Source: Caloranaerobacter azorensis DSM 13643
GTDB taxonomy: Bacteria > Bacillota > Clostridia > Tissierellales > Thermohalobacteraceae
Direction: 5' to 3'
Assembly (NCBI RefSeq): GCF_900129995.1
Contig: NZ_FQXO01000008.1
Span: forward strand, 1-64,000
DNA length: 64,000 bases
Shown here: positions 7,966 through 17,025 of the stretch, piece by piece
Position numbering within the stretch: position 1 is the first letter of the stretch
How the letters are laid out: each line of letters starts with the position of its first letter
Translations under genes and position numbers: made by a program
The notes under the pieces: generated by a model
Databases searched by the model: none
What the model saw: the letters and a program-made list of their open reading frames with translations, nothing else
Told to the model about the DNA's origin: nothing

Positions 7966-10193
7966 TGCAGCTTAAGCCAAATGAAAAATTAGATATTGAA
8001 AATATTTTGAAAGATTTGGATAAATATAGGCCTAAAAGAAGAGGATGGACTTGGCGAAAGGGAACAGGGCAGAGAAGAAAAATAGGTGAGTTTGAGTATT
8101 ATGATACTTCAGAATCTTTAAAGCAGAGCCAACCATTGCCTGCTGCAAAGAGTTTTGATGAGATAGATCCACAGCCTGACAGTATTATAACAACAGAAAT
8201 TGCATCTGGAAGATTTGAAGACGATATTAGGCGTATGAGAATGGCAGCTTGGCATGGTGCTGATCATATAATGGTGATAAGAACTGCTGGACAGAGCCAT
8301 TTTGACGGGCTTATTGAAGGTACTCCACAGGGGATTGGGGGTATACCTGTTACAAGAAAACAAGTTAGAGCACAGAAAAAGGCCCTTGATATTATTGAAG
8401 AAGAAGTTGGAAGACCTATAAACTATCATTCATATGTAAGTGGAGTGGCCGGTCCTGAAATAGCTGTTATGTTTGCTGAAGAAGGAGTAAATGGTGCACA
8501 TCAGGACCCTCAATATAATGTTCTTTATAGAAATATAAATATGATAAGGTCTTTTGTAGACGCGGCAGTTGCAAAACGAGTAATGGCTTGGGCGGATATG
8601 GCACAGATAGATGGTGCACATAATGCCAATGCGACAGCTATTAAGGCTTGGAAGGTTATGCCAGAACTTATGGTTCAGCATGCTATTAATTCGATGTTTT
8701 CTGTGAAAGTGGGGATGAAGAAAGAAAATATTTGTCTTTCAACAGTACCACCAACGGCTCCGCCTGCACCTTGTATGAGATTAGATTTACCTTATGCAGT
8801 TGCTTTAAGGGAGTTATTTAGAGATTATAAAATGAGAGCACAGATGAATACAAAATATATGGAATCATCAACTAGAGAGGCAACTGTAACACATGTTTTG
8901 AACCTGCTTATTTCTAAATTGACAAGAGCTGATATACAATCAACTATTACTCCTGATGAAGGTAGAAATGTACCATGGCATATCTATAATATAGAAGCAT
9001 GTGATACAGCTAAACAAGCTCTTATTGGTATGGATGGTCTTAAGGAAATGGTACAAATCAGGAGACATGAAGGTGAATTGGCTCGTAAGGTTAGAGAATT
9101 AAAAGAGAGAGCAATATTATTTATGGAAGAAATTTTAGAAGTTGGAGGATATTTTAAAGCTGTTGAATTAGGTTTTTTTGTCGATTCAGGATATTATCCG
9201 GAAAGAAATGGTGATGGTATAGCAAGGAAAATTGATGGAGGCATAGGTGCTGGTACAGTAGTTGAAAGAGAAGAAGATTATATGGCGCCTGTAACAGCAC
9301 ATTTTGGCTATAATAATATAGCTCAATATGATGAGAGTGCCGTAGATAATCCTTCAAAATTAATTGGTGGATGTACATTTGAAGACCCAGATAAAATCGT
9401 TTTTATAGATGAATTAGATGAAAATGACAATGTATATAAGCGACTAGAGGAAACGAGAGAATTTAGAGAAACTAGCAAAATAAAACCTGAAATGGAATGG
9501 CAGGGAGATGGAATTATTCAGATTACTTTATTTCTACCTACTGAAGAGAGAATTGCAGAAGTTGCTGCTATCGAGATAGGAAAACGAATGGGATTAGAAG
9601 ATGTTGAAGTTATTCATAAAGAAATTATGCAGTTAGCAGAAGGTACAAGAATAGAATTAAAGGGTAGAGTTCCATTCACGATTGATACTAGCGAGTTGGT
9701 TATTCCGCCAAAACCGGAAGTAATGTCTGATGAAGAAATAAGAGCCGAAATAGAAGCTAATCCAATGAGAATAGTGGCAGCTACTGTAGGACAAGATGAG
9801 CATTCAGTTGGATTAAGAGAAATAATAGATATTAAACATGGTGGAATTGAAAAGTATGGTATTGAGTGTCATTATTTAGGCACATCGGTACCTGTTGAGA
9901 AATTAGTAGACGCCGCTATAGAATTGGATGCAGATGCAATTTTGGCTTCAACGATTATTAGTCATGATGATGTGCATTATAAAAATATGAAAAAATTACA
10001 TGAGCTCTGCGTTGAAAAAGGGATTAGAGATAGAATCATAATAGCTTGTGGTGGAACTCAAGTTTCAAATGAATTAGCAGTACAGCAAGGTGTTGATGCA
10101 GGATTTGGTAGAGGAACTAAAGGAGTTCATGTGGCTACTTTTTTAGTTAAAAAACGCAGAGAATTAAAGGAGAAATTGAGAAATGAGGATTGA
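7965..10193 (+). CDS. oraE: D-ornithine 4,5-aminomutase, large cobalamin/PLP subunit
   Basis: 742 residues. The N-terminal two thirds form the TIM-barrel catalytic part; the C-terminus is a Rossmann-type B12 domain. The cobalamin motif DxHxxG is present as DEHSVG with the ligand His at residue 613, and 11 residues later in IDIKHGG is the lysine (K624) that corresponds in spacing to the PLP lysine known from the Clostridium sticklandii enzyme. Both cofactor sites are intact, so the enzyme should be active. It overlaps oraS by one base and the next gene by 11 bases. Confidence 0.95.
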   Translation: MQLKPNEKLDIENILKDLDKYRPKRRGWTWRKGTGQRRKIGEFEYYDTSESLKQSQPLPAAKSFDEIDPQPDSIITTEIASGRFEDDIRRMRMAAWHGADHIMVIRTAGQSHFDGLIEGTPQGIGGIPVTRKQVRAQKKALDIIEEEVGRPINYHSYVSGVAGPEIAVMFAEEGVNGAHQDPQYNVLYRNINMIRSFVDAAVAKRVMAWADMAQIDGAHNANATAIKAWKVMPELMVQHAINSMFSVKVGMKKENICLSTVPPTAPPAPCMRLDLPYAVALRELFRDYKMRAQMNTKYMESSTREATVTHVLNLLISKLTRADIQSTITPDEGRNVPWHIYNIEACDTAKQALIGMDGLKEMVQIRRHEGELARKVRELKERAILFMEEILEVGGYFKAVELGFFVDSGYYPERNGDGIARKIDGGIGAGTVVEREEDYMAPVTAHFGYNNIAQYDESAVDNPSKLIGGCTFEDPDKIVFIDELDENDNVYKRLEETREFRETSKIKPEMEWQGDGIIQITLFLPTEERIAEVAAIEIGKRMGLEDVEVIHKEIMQLAEGTRIELKGRVPFTIDTSELVIPPKPEVMSDEEIRAEIEANPMRIVAATVGQDEHSVGLREIIDIKHGGIEKYGIECHYLGTSVPVEKLVDAAIELDADAILASTIISHDDVHYKNMKKLHELCVEKGIRDRIIIACGGTQVSNELAVQQGVDAGFGRGTKGVHVATFLVKKRRELKEKLRNED

Positions 10194-11550
10194 TGTTTTA
10201 GTAGTGGAAATTGGAAGTACAACGACTGTAGTAAATGCATTCAATGGAATATACAGCTTAAATCCGGCTTTTGTTGGGCAAGGGCAAGCTCCAACAACTG
10301 TGCTTGAAGGCGATGTTAAGATTGGTTTGAAAGGTGCTATTGAAAGTTTAAGACAAAATATTGGAGCAAGTGAGATTGAATATGATGAATTACTTGCCAC
10401 AAGCAGTGCTGCGGGCGGTTTGAGAATGACTGTACATGGGCTTGTCTATGACATGACAGTTAGAGCCGCTAAAGAAGCTGCTTTAGGAGCAGGTGCTAAT
10501 ATTCATCAGATTACAGCAGGCAGACTAAGGAAAAGTGATTTAAAGAAATTAGTTGCTATAAAGCCTAATATTATTCTTATAGCAGGTGGAGTAGATTATG
10601 GAGAGAGAGATACGGCTATATATAATGCTGAATTGATTGCAGAATTAGGTTTGGGAATACCTGTTATTTATGCAGGTAATATAGAAAACCATGATGATAT
10701 TAGAGATATTTTCGAGGGTACTGGTACAAGACTATATATTGTTGAAAACGTATATCCTAAAATCGACCAATTGAATATAGAACCAACTAGGAAAGTTATT
10801 CAGGAAGTATTTGAAGAACATATAACTAATGCTCCTGGAATGAAGAAAATGCGTGAGATGGTAACAGGCAATATTATACCGACACCAGGTGCTGTAATGA
10901 TAGCTTCAAAATTATTATATGATGAAATAGGAGATTTGATAACCATTGATGTAGGCGGTGCTACAACCGATGTTCACTCAGTAACAGAAGGTAGTGATGA
11001 AGTAAATAGGATGTTAATAAGTCCAGAGCCGTTAGCTAAGAGAACTGTTGAAGGAGATCTAGGTGTATATGTAAATATGAAAAATGTTGTGGAAAGAGTA
11101 GGTGTAGAAAAACTATGTAATAATCTTGAAATAGATGAAGAAACATTAAATACATTGATAAATAATTATAAACCTATTCCAGAAACTGAACTAGAAAAAA
11201 GATTAGTTGAAGAGCTTACATTAGAGGCAGTTATAACAGCTGTAAAGAGACATTGCGGACGTTTTAGACATTTATATGGTCCGAGTGGTAAAAAAACTAT
11301 TGCTGAAGGGAAAGACTTAACAAATGTAAAGTATATTGTTGGTACAGGAGGAGCATTAACGAAACTTCCAAATAGAATTGAGATTTTAAGAAAAATAGCT
11401 CTAAGTAATAAAGGTGATGAATTGTTACCAACAAAAGAAGCAAGAATCTTAATAGATAATAATTACATTATGGCTTCATTAGGTGTATTATCTAAAAAAT
11501 ACCCTGATACTGCAATTAAATTATTAAAAGAAAGTCTAGAAATAAATTAG
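10183..11550 (+). CDS. MutL/GlmL-like ASKHA ATPase, probable aminomutase accessory or reactivating factor
   Basis: 455 residues of the MutL family (PF13941-type) first seen beside glutamate mutase. Actin-like phosphate loops are visible at the N-terminus (VVEIGSTTTVVNAF) and near residue 250 (LITIDVGGATTDVHSV), with a glycine-rich KYIVGTGGALTKL loop near 385. The gene overlaps oraE by 11 bases and has its own AAGGAG site inside it, so the two are co-expressed. Adenosylcobalamin mutases lose damaged cofactor and often have an ATP-driven reactivase, and none other is present in this operon. The function is therefore inferred from family and position, not demonstrated. Confidence 0.85.
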   Translation: MRIDVLVVEIGSTTTVVNAFNGIYSLNPAFVGQGQAPTTVLEGDVKIGLKGAIESLRQNIGASEIEYDELLATSSAAGGLRMTVHGLVYDMTVRAAKEAALGAGANIHQITAGRLRKSDLKKLVAIKPNIILIAGGVDYGERDTAIYNAELIAELGLGIPVIYAGNIENHDDIRDIFEGTGTRLYIVENVYPKIDQLNIEPTRKVIQEVFEEHITNAPGMKKMREMVTGNIIPTPGAVMIASKLLYDEIGDLITIDVGGATTDVHSVTEGSDEVNRMLISPEPLAKRTVEGDLGVYVNMKNVVERVGVEKLCNNLEIDEETLNTLINNYKPIPETELEKRLVEELTLEAVITAVKRHCGRFRHLYGPSGKKTIAEGKDLTNVKYIVGTGGALTKLPNRIEILRKIALSNKGDELLPTKEARILIDNNYIMASLGVLSKKYPDTAIKLLKESLEIN

Positions 11551-11574
11551 AGGGCTATTGCCCTCGTATTTTTT
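11550..11574 (+). terminator. Short hairpin with T-run between the MutL-like gene and orr
   Basis: GAGGGC (11550-11555) pairs with GCCCTC (11560-11565) around TATT, and GTATTTTTT follows. It begins at the stop codon of the preceding gene. It may act as a partial terminator that lowers orr expression within the operon; orr itself has a ribosome-binding site just after it. Confidence 0.6.
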
Positions 11575-11589
11575 AAGGAGATGATAAAA

Positions 11590-12654
11590 GTGCGGTATCC
11601 ATGTGTAGAGATTTCATTGGATAAAATAAAGCATAACACCAGAGAAATTGTTGAATTGTGTAAAAGAAATAATATAAATGTAACCGGCGTAACAAAGGTA
11701 TTTTGTGGAGAGCCTAAAATAGCTAAAACAATGGTAGAGGGTGGAGTGCAAATATTAGCCGATTCAAGAATAGAAAATTTAATTAAATTAAAAGAAATCA
11801 ATGTTCCTAAAATGCTACTCAGACTTCCTATGATAAGTCAAGCAGATGAAGTTATAAAATATTCTGATATATCTTTAAATTCTGAATTAAATACAATAAA
11901 AGAGCTGTCCAAAAAAGCTGTAGAGCAAAATAAGGAGCATAAAATAATTTTAATGGTTGATTTAGGCGATTTAAGAGAAGGAATATTTGATGAAGAAGAA
12001 ATTTTTTTTGTAGTATCGGAAATACTAAAACTAGATGGTATAAAACTAATAGGTATAGGTACAAATCTGACTTGCTATGGAGGAGTAATACCAAAGTATG
12101 AAAATTTAAGTAAATTGGTTAAAATAAAGATGAACATTGAAAAAAAGTTTAATATAGAATTAGATATTATTTCAGGTGGAAATTCGAGTAGCTTATATTT
12201 ACTAAAGGCTGGTGAAATGCCAAAGAAAATAAATCAATTAAGATTAGGTGAATCGATAGTTTTGGGAAGAGAAACAGCATATGGTGAAAGTATTGAAAAT
12301 ACATATGATGACTGTTTTAAACTTATTGTCGAAATTATTGAAATTAAAGAGAAACCTTCAGTTCCAATAGGAGAAATAGGTATGGATGCTTTTGGTAATA
12401 AGCCTAAATTTATTGACAAGGGCATTATGAAAAGGGCTATTTGTGCTATAGGAAAGCAAGATGTTGATTTAGGAGATATAATACCTTATGATAAGAATAT
12501 TGAAATATTAGGAGAAAGCAGTGACCATTTGATTTTAGATATTACGAAGTGTGAAAAGAATTATGAAATTGGAGATAATGTAGAATTTAAGTTAACTTAT
12601 GGTGGAATATTAAAGGTTATGACATCTGAATATGTGAAAAAGAATTTTGTATAA
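11590..12654 (+). CDS. orr: Ornithine racemase (PLP, alanine-racemase-like fold)
   Basis: 354 residues of the alanine racemase N-terminal-domain superfamily, fold III. The PLP lysine is in VTGVTKVFCGEP near residue 37. It converts L-ornithine to D-ornithine, the substrate of OraSE, and so is the entry step of the pathway. The AAGGAG at 11575-11580 abuts an ATG at 11581, leaving no spacing, whereas the in-frame GTG at 11590 lies 9 bases behind it; GTG is therefore the likely start, and it gives the usual N-terminus MRYPCVEI. It is last in the ornithine operon. An amino-acid racemase of different specificity is possible on sequence alone; context makes ornithine by far the best choice. Confidence 0.9.
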   Translation: MRYPCVEISLDKIKHNTREIVELCKRNNINVTGVTKVFCGEPKIAKTMVEGGVQILADSRIENLIKLKEINVPKMLLRLPMISQADEVIKYSDISLNSELNTIKELSKKAVEQNKEHKIILMVDLGDLREGIFDEEEIFFVVSEILKLDGIKLIGIGTNLTCYGGVIPKYENLSKLVKIKMNIEKKFNIELDIISGGNSSSLYLLKAGEMPKKINQLRLGESIVLGRETAYGESIENTYDDCFKLIVEIIEIKEKPSVPIGEIGMDAFGNKPKFIDKGIMKRAICAIGKQDVDLGDIIPYDKNIEILGESSDHLILDITKCEKNYEIGDNVEFKLTYGGILKVMTSEYVKKNFV

Positions 12655-12699
12655 AATAGTTGAACTTATTTATATACTGTGTTAAATTAATAATATAAA

Positions 12700-12728
12700 A
12701 TGAAATCTTAAATTTTGTATATTATAAT
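12700..12728 (+). promoter_or_regulatory. Candidate sigma-A promoter for queDEC
   Basis: ATGAAA (4 of 6 to the -35 consensus) is 17 bases before a perfect TATAAT at 12723-12728. It lies about 90 bases upstream of queD. The -35 box is weak. Confidence 0.45.
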
Positions 12729-12738
12729 GATTTTAAAT

Positions 12739-12766
12739 AGGCTGCTGTTAACAAGTGGCCTTTTAT
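12739..12766 (+). terminator. Hairpin with T-run upstream of queD
   Basis: AGGC (12739-12742) pairs with GCCT (12758-12761); the loop contains the self-complementary TGTTAACA, and TTTATTATTATT follows. It could end orr transcription, or act as a leader hairpin of queDEC because it lies after the candidate promoter. It does not match the preQ1 riboswitch consensus I know. Confidence 0.4.
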
Positions 12767-12820
12767 TATTATTGATTGTGAGAATGTTTTAGAACTTATA
12801 GATATGAAAGGAGAAATCCG

Positions 12821-13189
12821 ATGAACAGAACAATAGATATAACAAAGATATTTACTTTTGATAGTGCACATAAGTTAGAAGATTATGATGGAGAGTGTAG
12901 ATTTTTACATGGACATACTTATAAACTTGAAATTACGATAAGAGGAGAAGTTGATAACAGAGGTATTGTAATTGATTTTAATGAATTGAAGGAGATAGTT
13001 AAAGAGAAAGTTATCAATGTTCTAGATCACAAATATTTAAATGAAATATTTGATTTTAATCCGACTTGTGAAAATATTTTGTTTTGGATATTTAATGAAA
13101 TTGACAATGCAATAAAAAAAGATAATTGTTGGCTTAAAAAAGTTGTTCTTTGGGAAACACCAACAAGTTATGCGACTTTAGAAAGGTAG
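12821..13189 (+). CDS. queD: 6-carboxytetrahydropterin synthase
   Basis: Second step of queuosine/7-deazaguanine synthesis: dihydroneopterin triphosphate to 6-carboxy-tetrahydropterin, releasing acetaldehyde. 122 residues. The zinc histidines are FDSAH near the N-terminus and the HGH of CRFLHGHTY; the CxxxHGH arrangement marks QueD rather than eukaryotic PTP synthase. The C-terminal glutamate is in WETPTSYA. It has an AAAGGAG site and is followed after six bases by queE, then queC. Confidence 0.95.
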   Translation: MNRTIDITKIFTFDSAHKLEDYDGECRFLHGHTYKLEITIRGEVDNRGIVIDFNELKEIVKEKVINVLDHKYLNEIFDFNPTCENILFWIFNEIDNAIKKDNCWLKKVVLWETPTSYATLER

Positions 13190-13195
13190 TTGTAT

Positions 13196-13828
13196 ATGTT
13201 AAAAGTGAATGAGATATTTTTAAGTATACAAGGAGAAGGTATTTCAACAGGATTACCTACTATTTTTGTAAGATTGACTGGATGTAACTTAAGATGTAGT
13301 TATTGTGATACAACTTATTCTTATAATTATGGTAATCATATGACTATTCAGCAGGTAATTAATAAAATTGAAAGTTATGGTTATAAAAGAGTATGTATAA
13401 CTGGTGGAGAACCTCTTTTGCAAAAAGATATTATAAATTTATTAGAAAAGCTAACAGATTATGAAGTAAATATAGAGACAAATGGTTCAATAGATATAAG
13501 TAAGTATAAACTTATTGAAAAACATAGGTTTACTATGGATGTTAAAACCCCTACTTCAAATGAACATAGTAAAATGAGATTAAGTAATTTTGGCTATTTG
13601 AGAGACAATGATGAGATAAAGTTTGTAATAGGGACTTTTGAGGACTATAATTGGTCTAAAGAAATTATAAGAAAATATTACAATAAAGGTATTATTACAT
13701 TTTCGCCAATCTATAACATGATTGAACCAAAGGAGATTGTTAATTGGATATTAAAAGATAAATTAGATGTCAGATTTCAGCTTCAATTGCATAAGATTAT
13801 ATGGAATCCAGATGAAAGAGGAGTATAA
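13196..13828 (+). CDS. queE: 7-carboxy-7-deazaguanine synthase (radical SAM)
   Basis: Radical SAM enzyme (210 residues) that contracts 6-carboxytetrahydropterin to 7-carboxy-7-deazaguanine. The [4Fe-4S] motif CNLRCSYC (CX3CX2C) comes early, after the typical LSIQGEG opening, and ITGGEPLLQ follows. An in-frame TTG six bases earlier is possible, but ATG 13196 is better placed behind GAAAGG. Middle gene of the queDEC operon. Confidence 0.94.
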   Translation: MLKVNEIFLSIQGEGISTGLPTIFVRLTGCNLRCSYCDTTYSYNYGNHMTIQQVINKIESYGYKRVCITGGEPLLQKDIINLLEKLTDYEVNIETNGSIDISKYKLIEKHRFTMDVKTPTSNEHSKMRLSNFGYLRDNDEIKFVIGTFEDYNWSKEIIRKYYNKGIITFSPIYNMIEPKEIVNWILKDKLDVRFQLQLHKIIWNPDERGV

Positions 13829-13845
13829 GACAAGGAGGATGTAAT

Positions 13846-14508
13846 ATGAAAAAAGCGGTTATATTGCTTTCTGGAGGATTAGATAGTACTACTTGTATGG
13901 GGATTGCTCAAAATGAAGGATATGAATTGTATCCTATTTCTTTTGACTATAAACAAAGGCACAGAAAAGAATTAGAAGCTGCAAAAAAAATAGCAGAGTA
14001 TTATAATGTAAAAGAGCACAGGATTATTTCATTAGATAATGTAGGTGGTAGTGCTCTTACAGATAAAAATATAGATGTACCCGAGTATAAAGGTGATGGA
14101 GAAATTCCAGTTACTTATGTACCGGCTAGAAACATTTTATTTTTAAGCTATGCTTTAGGTTATGCTGAAGTAATAGGGGCAGAAGCGATATTTATAGGTG
14201 TAAGTTCGGTTGATTATAGTGGTTATCCTGATTGCAGACCTGAATTTATAGAGGCCTTTCAAAAAGTAGTCGATGTTGGTACGGCTGCAGGAGTTAAAGG
14301 TAAATCTATAAAGATAATTGCACCTCTTATAAATTTGTCAAAAGCAGAAACAATAAAACTCGGTACTAAGTATGGTGTTCCATATCATCTTACAACTAGC
14401 TGTTATAATGGAAAAGAAAAGGCTTGTGGAGTGTGTGATAGTTGTGTATTAAGATTAAAAGGATTTGCAGAAGCAGGAATAGAAGATCCAATAGAATATG
14501 AGAAGTAA
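13846..14508 (+). CDS. queC: 7-cyano-7-deazaguanine synthase
   Basis: Uses ATP and ammonia to turn 7-carboxy-7-deazaguanine into preQ0. 220 residues with the PP-loop [10 protein letters not shown] at the N-terminus and four zinc-binding cysteines near the C-terminus ([15 protein letters not shown]). The ribosome-binding site is AAGGAGG. It ends the que operon. queF and folE are not in the window. A queT-type transporter gene lies separately at 38 kb, so both synthesis and salvage of queuosine precursors appear possible. Confidence 0.95.
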   Translation: MKKAVILLSGGLDSTTCMGIAQNEGYELYPISFDYKQRHRKELEAAKKIAEYYNVKEHRIISLDNVGGSALTDKNIDVPEYKGDGEIPVTYVPARNILFLSYALGYAEVIGAEAIFIGVSSVDYSGYPDCRPEFIEAFQKVVDVGTAAGVKGKSIKIIAPLINLSKAETIKLGTKYGVPYHLTTSCYNGKEKACGVCDSCVLRLKGFAEAGIEDPIEYEK

Positions 14509-14538
14509 TTCATAAAGGAATATAATCATAACAATTAT

Positions 14539-14584
14539 CCCCCTTTTATCATATATTGATTATATAATGATGAAGGGGGTTTTT
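14539..14584 (+). terminator. Terminator-like hairpin whose 3' arm is the next gene's Shine-Dalgarno
   Basis: CCCCCTT (14539-14545) pairs with AAGGGGG (14573-14579), with ATCAT/ATGAT inside, followed by TTTTT; it fits an intrinsic terminator after queC. But AAGGGGG is also the only ribosome-binding site for the epimerase ATG at 14587, so read-through transcripts would hide it. AC (14531-14532), 17 bases, then CATATATT (14550-14557) resembles a sigma-K promoter that would start transcription inside the loop; this last point is speculative. Confidence 0.7.
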
Positions 14585-14586
14585 GC

Positions 14587-15540
14587 ATGATTTTAGTTAC
14601 CGGTGCAGCGGGTTTTATAGGCAGTAATTTATGTGAATTGCTGTTGGAAAAAGGATATGAGGTTATAGGCATTGATAATTTTTATAATAATTACGAAAGA
14701 TGGATTAAAGAATACCATTTGAAATATTGCCTAGGAAATCCGAATTTTATTTTTTTAGAGTATAATATTTTAGAACCAAATATAATGAAGCTCATCGAAG
14801 GATTAAAAATTGACTGTATTATTCATCTTGCTGATATACCGGGGGTAACTGCATGTAATGAAATTAATTTTGATGAATATATAAAATATAATATTGTTGC
14901 AACTCAAAGAATGTTAGATGCAATTAAGAATAAAGGAGTAAAAAAATTGATTTATGCTTCTTCTTCAACAGTTTATGGGGAAAATGAAGGTTTTCCGATG
15001 TCAGAATTACACAATCCTAGACCAATTTCTTTATATGGTGTTACTAAATTAGCTGGTGAAACTTTGTGCCATTATTATGGAAAAGTATATGATATAAGTG
15101 TATCTATATTAAGATTTTTTACAGTTTATGGACCTAGACAAAGACCTGATATGGCATTTCATAATTTCATAAAAAAAATTATAAATGGAGAAGAAATCTA
15201 TATATATGGAGATGGGGAACAGAGACGAGATTTTATCTATGTAGAAGATATTTGTGAGATAATACTTAATTTACTAGAATTAGATTTAAAAAATGAAATA
15301 TTAAATGTTGGTGGTGGCATTACTTTAAGTGTAAATGAATCCATTGAAATTATTGAAAAGTTATTAAATAAAAAGGCTGTAGTTAAATATATTGAGCCTA
15401 TAATAGAAGAGCAAGTTATTACTTATGCTTCAGTTGAAAAATTGCAAGATATTATTACATTGAATAAAAAAACAGATATATATGAAGGATTGAAAAAGGA
15501 GATAGGTTATATTAAAAGTTTATACAACTTAAAAAAATAA
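14587..15540 (+). CDS. NAD-dependent sugar-nucleotide epimerase/dehydratase (UDP-glucose/uronate 4-epimerase-like)
   Basis: 317-residue extended short-chain dehydrogenase. The NAD fingerprint GAAGFIGSN is at the N-terminus, the serine site is SSSTVYGE near residue 122, and the catalytic pair is YGVTK near 152; FFTVYGPRQRPDMA is the substrate-loop motif of nucleotide-sugar 4-epimerases. It probably makes an activated sugar for surface polysaccharide. The exact substrate cannot be read from sequence. It is a single gene whose ribosome-binding site lies inside a hairpin. The nearby glycosyltransferase may use its product, which is inference. Confidence 0.85.
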   Translation: MILVTGAAGFIGSNLCELLLEKGYEVIGIDNFYNNYERWIKEYHLKYCLGNPNFIFLEYNILEPNIMKLIEGLKIDCIIHLADIPGVTACNEINFDEYIKYNIVATQRMLDAIKNKGVKKLIYASSSTVYGENEGFPMSELHNPRPISLYGVTKLAGETLCHYYGKVYDISVSILRFFTVYGPRQRPDMAFHNFIKKIINGEEIYIYGDGEQRRDFIYVEDICEIILNLLELDLKNEILNVGGGITLSVNESIEIIEKLLNKKAVVKYIEPIIEEQVITYASVEKLQDIITLNKKTDIYEGLKKEIGYIKSLYNLKK

Positions 15541-15664
15541 AAATTATATTATATACTATTATTAAATGACGTTATTAGATAATAGTTAATGAAAAATGTC
15601 TAAATATGTATTTAAACAAATTTGTTTTATGTTGATTTTAAAGAATTATTAGGAGTGTGGTAGC

Positions 15665-16990
15665 TTGGATTTATTTACTTTAAATGCAGAAAATATATTG
15701 AAAAAACAGAGTCCGCTTGCAGAGAGAATGAGGCCTCGAACTTTAGAAGAATTTGTTGGACAAGAACATATTATAGGAAAAGGCAGATTGTTATATAGAG
15801 CTATTCAGGCTGATAAATTAACTTCTCTAATTTTACATGGACCACCTGGTACTGGTAAAACGACCCTTGCAAGAATCATAGCAAATACAACTAAATTATA
15901 TTTTGAGCAGATTAATGCAGTAACTTCAGGTATTAAAGATATAAGGGAAGTAATTGAAAATTCAAAAGAAAGATTAGGTTTTCATAATAAAAGAACAATC
16001 TTATTTATCGATGAGATACATAGATTTAATAAATCACAACAAGATGCATTACTACCGTATGTTGAAAATGGTACAATTATTTTAATAGGAGCTACTACAG
16101 AAAATCCGTATTTTGAAGTTAATAAAGCTCTGCTATCTAGATCAATGGTGTTTAAGCTAGAACCATTAACTAAAGAACAAATAAAAGTAATTTTATTAAG
16201 AGCATTGAAAGATAAGGAGAGAGGATTAGGAAATTTAAATATTGAAATAAAAAAGGATGCATTAGAGCATATAATTAATACGGCTAATGGGGATTCAAGA
16301 ATTGCACTTAATGCATTGGAATTAGCAGTTTTAACTACTTCTGCTAGCGAAGACGGAATAATACATATTACATTAGATATAGTTGAAGATTGTATTCAAA
16401 AAAGAGCTGTTAAATATGATAAAAATGGTGATGAACATTATGATACAATATCGGCCTTTATAAAAAGTATGAGAGGTTCAGATCCAGATGCAGCACTCTA
16501 TTGGTTAGCTAAAATGCTACATGCTGGAGAGGATCCAAAATTTATTGCAAGAAGAATTATAATTTGTGCTTCAGAAGATGTAGGAAACGCTGATCCAAAT
16601 GCATTAACTGTAGCTGTAGCTGCTTTTAAGGCATTAGATTTCATAGGAATGCCAGAAGGTAAGATACCTTTAGCACAAGCTGTAACCTATATAGCGGCTG
16701 CTCCTAAAAGTAATGCAAGTTATCTAGGAATAAAAAAGGCTTTAGCAGATGTGGAATTGATAGACGGACAAGTTCCACAGCATTTAAGAGATTTTACATC
16801 TAAGAGATTAGAAGAAGAAAAACTTAATATAAGCAGTCAATATAAATATCCTCATAATTATAAAAATTCATATGTAAGTCAGCAGTATTTGCCAAATGAT
16901 TTAATAGGGAAAAAATATTATGTTCCTACTGAAAATGGGTATGAAAAAATAATTAAGAAGAGGTTGGAAGATCTTCGAAATAATAAATGA
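15665..16990 (+). CDS. rarA: Replication-associated recombination protein A (MgsA/RarA ATPase)
   Basis: AAA+ ATPase of the clamp-loader clade that acts at stalled replication forks. 441 residues with Walker A GPPGTGKTT near residue 59, Walker B LFIDEIHRFNKSQQDA near 115, sensor 1 IGATTENP, and the C-terminal tetramerisation part ending in KKYYVPTENGYEK. Translation probably starts at TTG 15665: AGGAGTGTGG precedes it and the N-terminus MDLFTLNAE matches the family. In Bacillus the equivalent gene lies next to cymR-iscS-mnmA, as here except for an inserted 5-kb group. Confidence 0.95.
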   Translation: MDLFTLNAENILKKQSPLAERMRPRTLEEFVGQEHIIGKGRLLYRAIQADKLTSLILHGPPGTGKTTLARIIANTTKLYFEQINAVTSGIKDIREVIENSKERLGFHNKRTILFIDEIHRFNKSQQDALLPYVENGTIILIGATTENPYFEVNKALLSRSMVFKLEPLTKEQIKVILLRALKDKERGLGNLNIEIKKDALEHIINTANGDSRIALNALELAVLTTSASEDGIIHITLDIVEDCIQKRAVKYDKNGDEHYDTISAFIKSMRGSDPDAALYWLAKMLHAGEDPKFIARRIIICASEDVGNADPNALTVAVAAFKALDFIGMPEGKIPLAQAVTYIAAAPKSNASYLGIKKALADVELIDGQVPQHLRDFTSKRLEEEKLNISSQYKYPHNYKNSYVSQQYLPNDLIGKKYYVPTENGYEKIIKKRLEDLRNNK

Positions 16991-17025
16991 TTTAAACAAG
17001 TAATGTTATGAGGTGCGTGCAGTGT

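Noticed and set aside
8118-8429. - strand frames within oraE and other long genes (also 4291-4629, 30281-30715, 34198-34635, 61883-62296)
   Set aside because: All are complements of well-supported genes, without start context or family similarity.
12735-12820. Possible preQ1 riboswitch before queD
   Set aside because: Only a short AGGC/GCCT hairpin is present; the preQ1-I loop and A-rich tail are not found.
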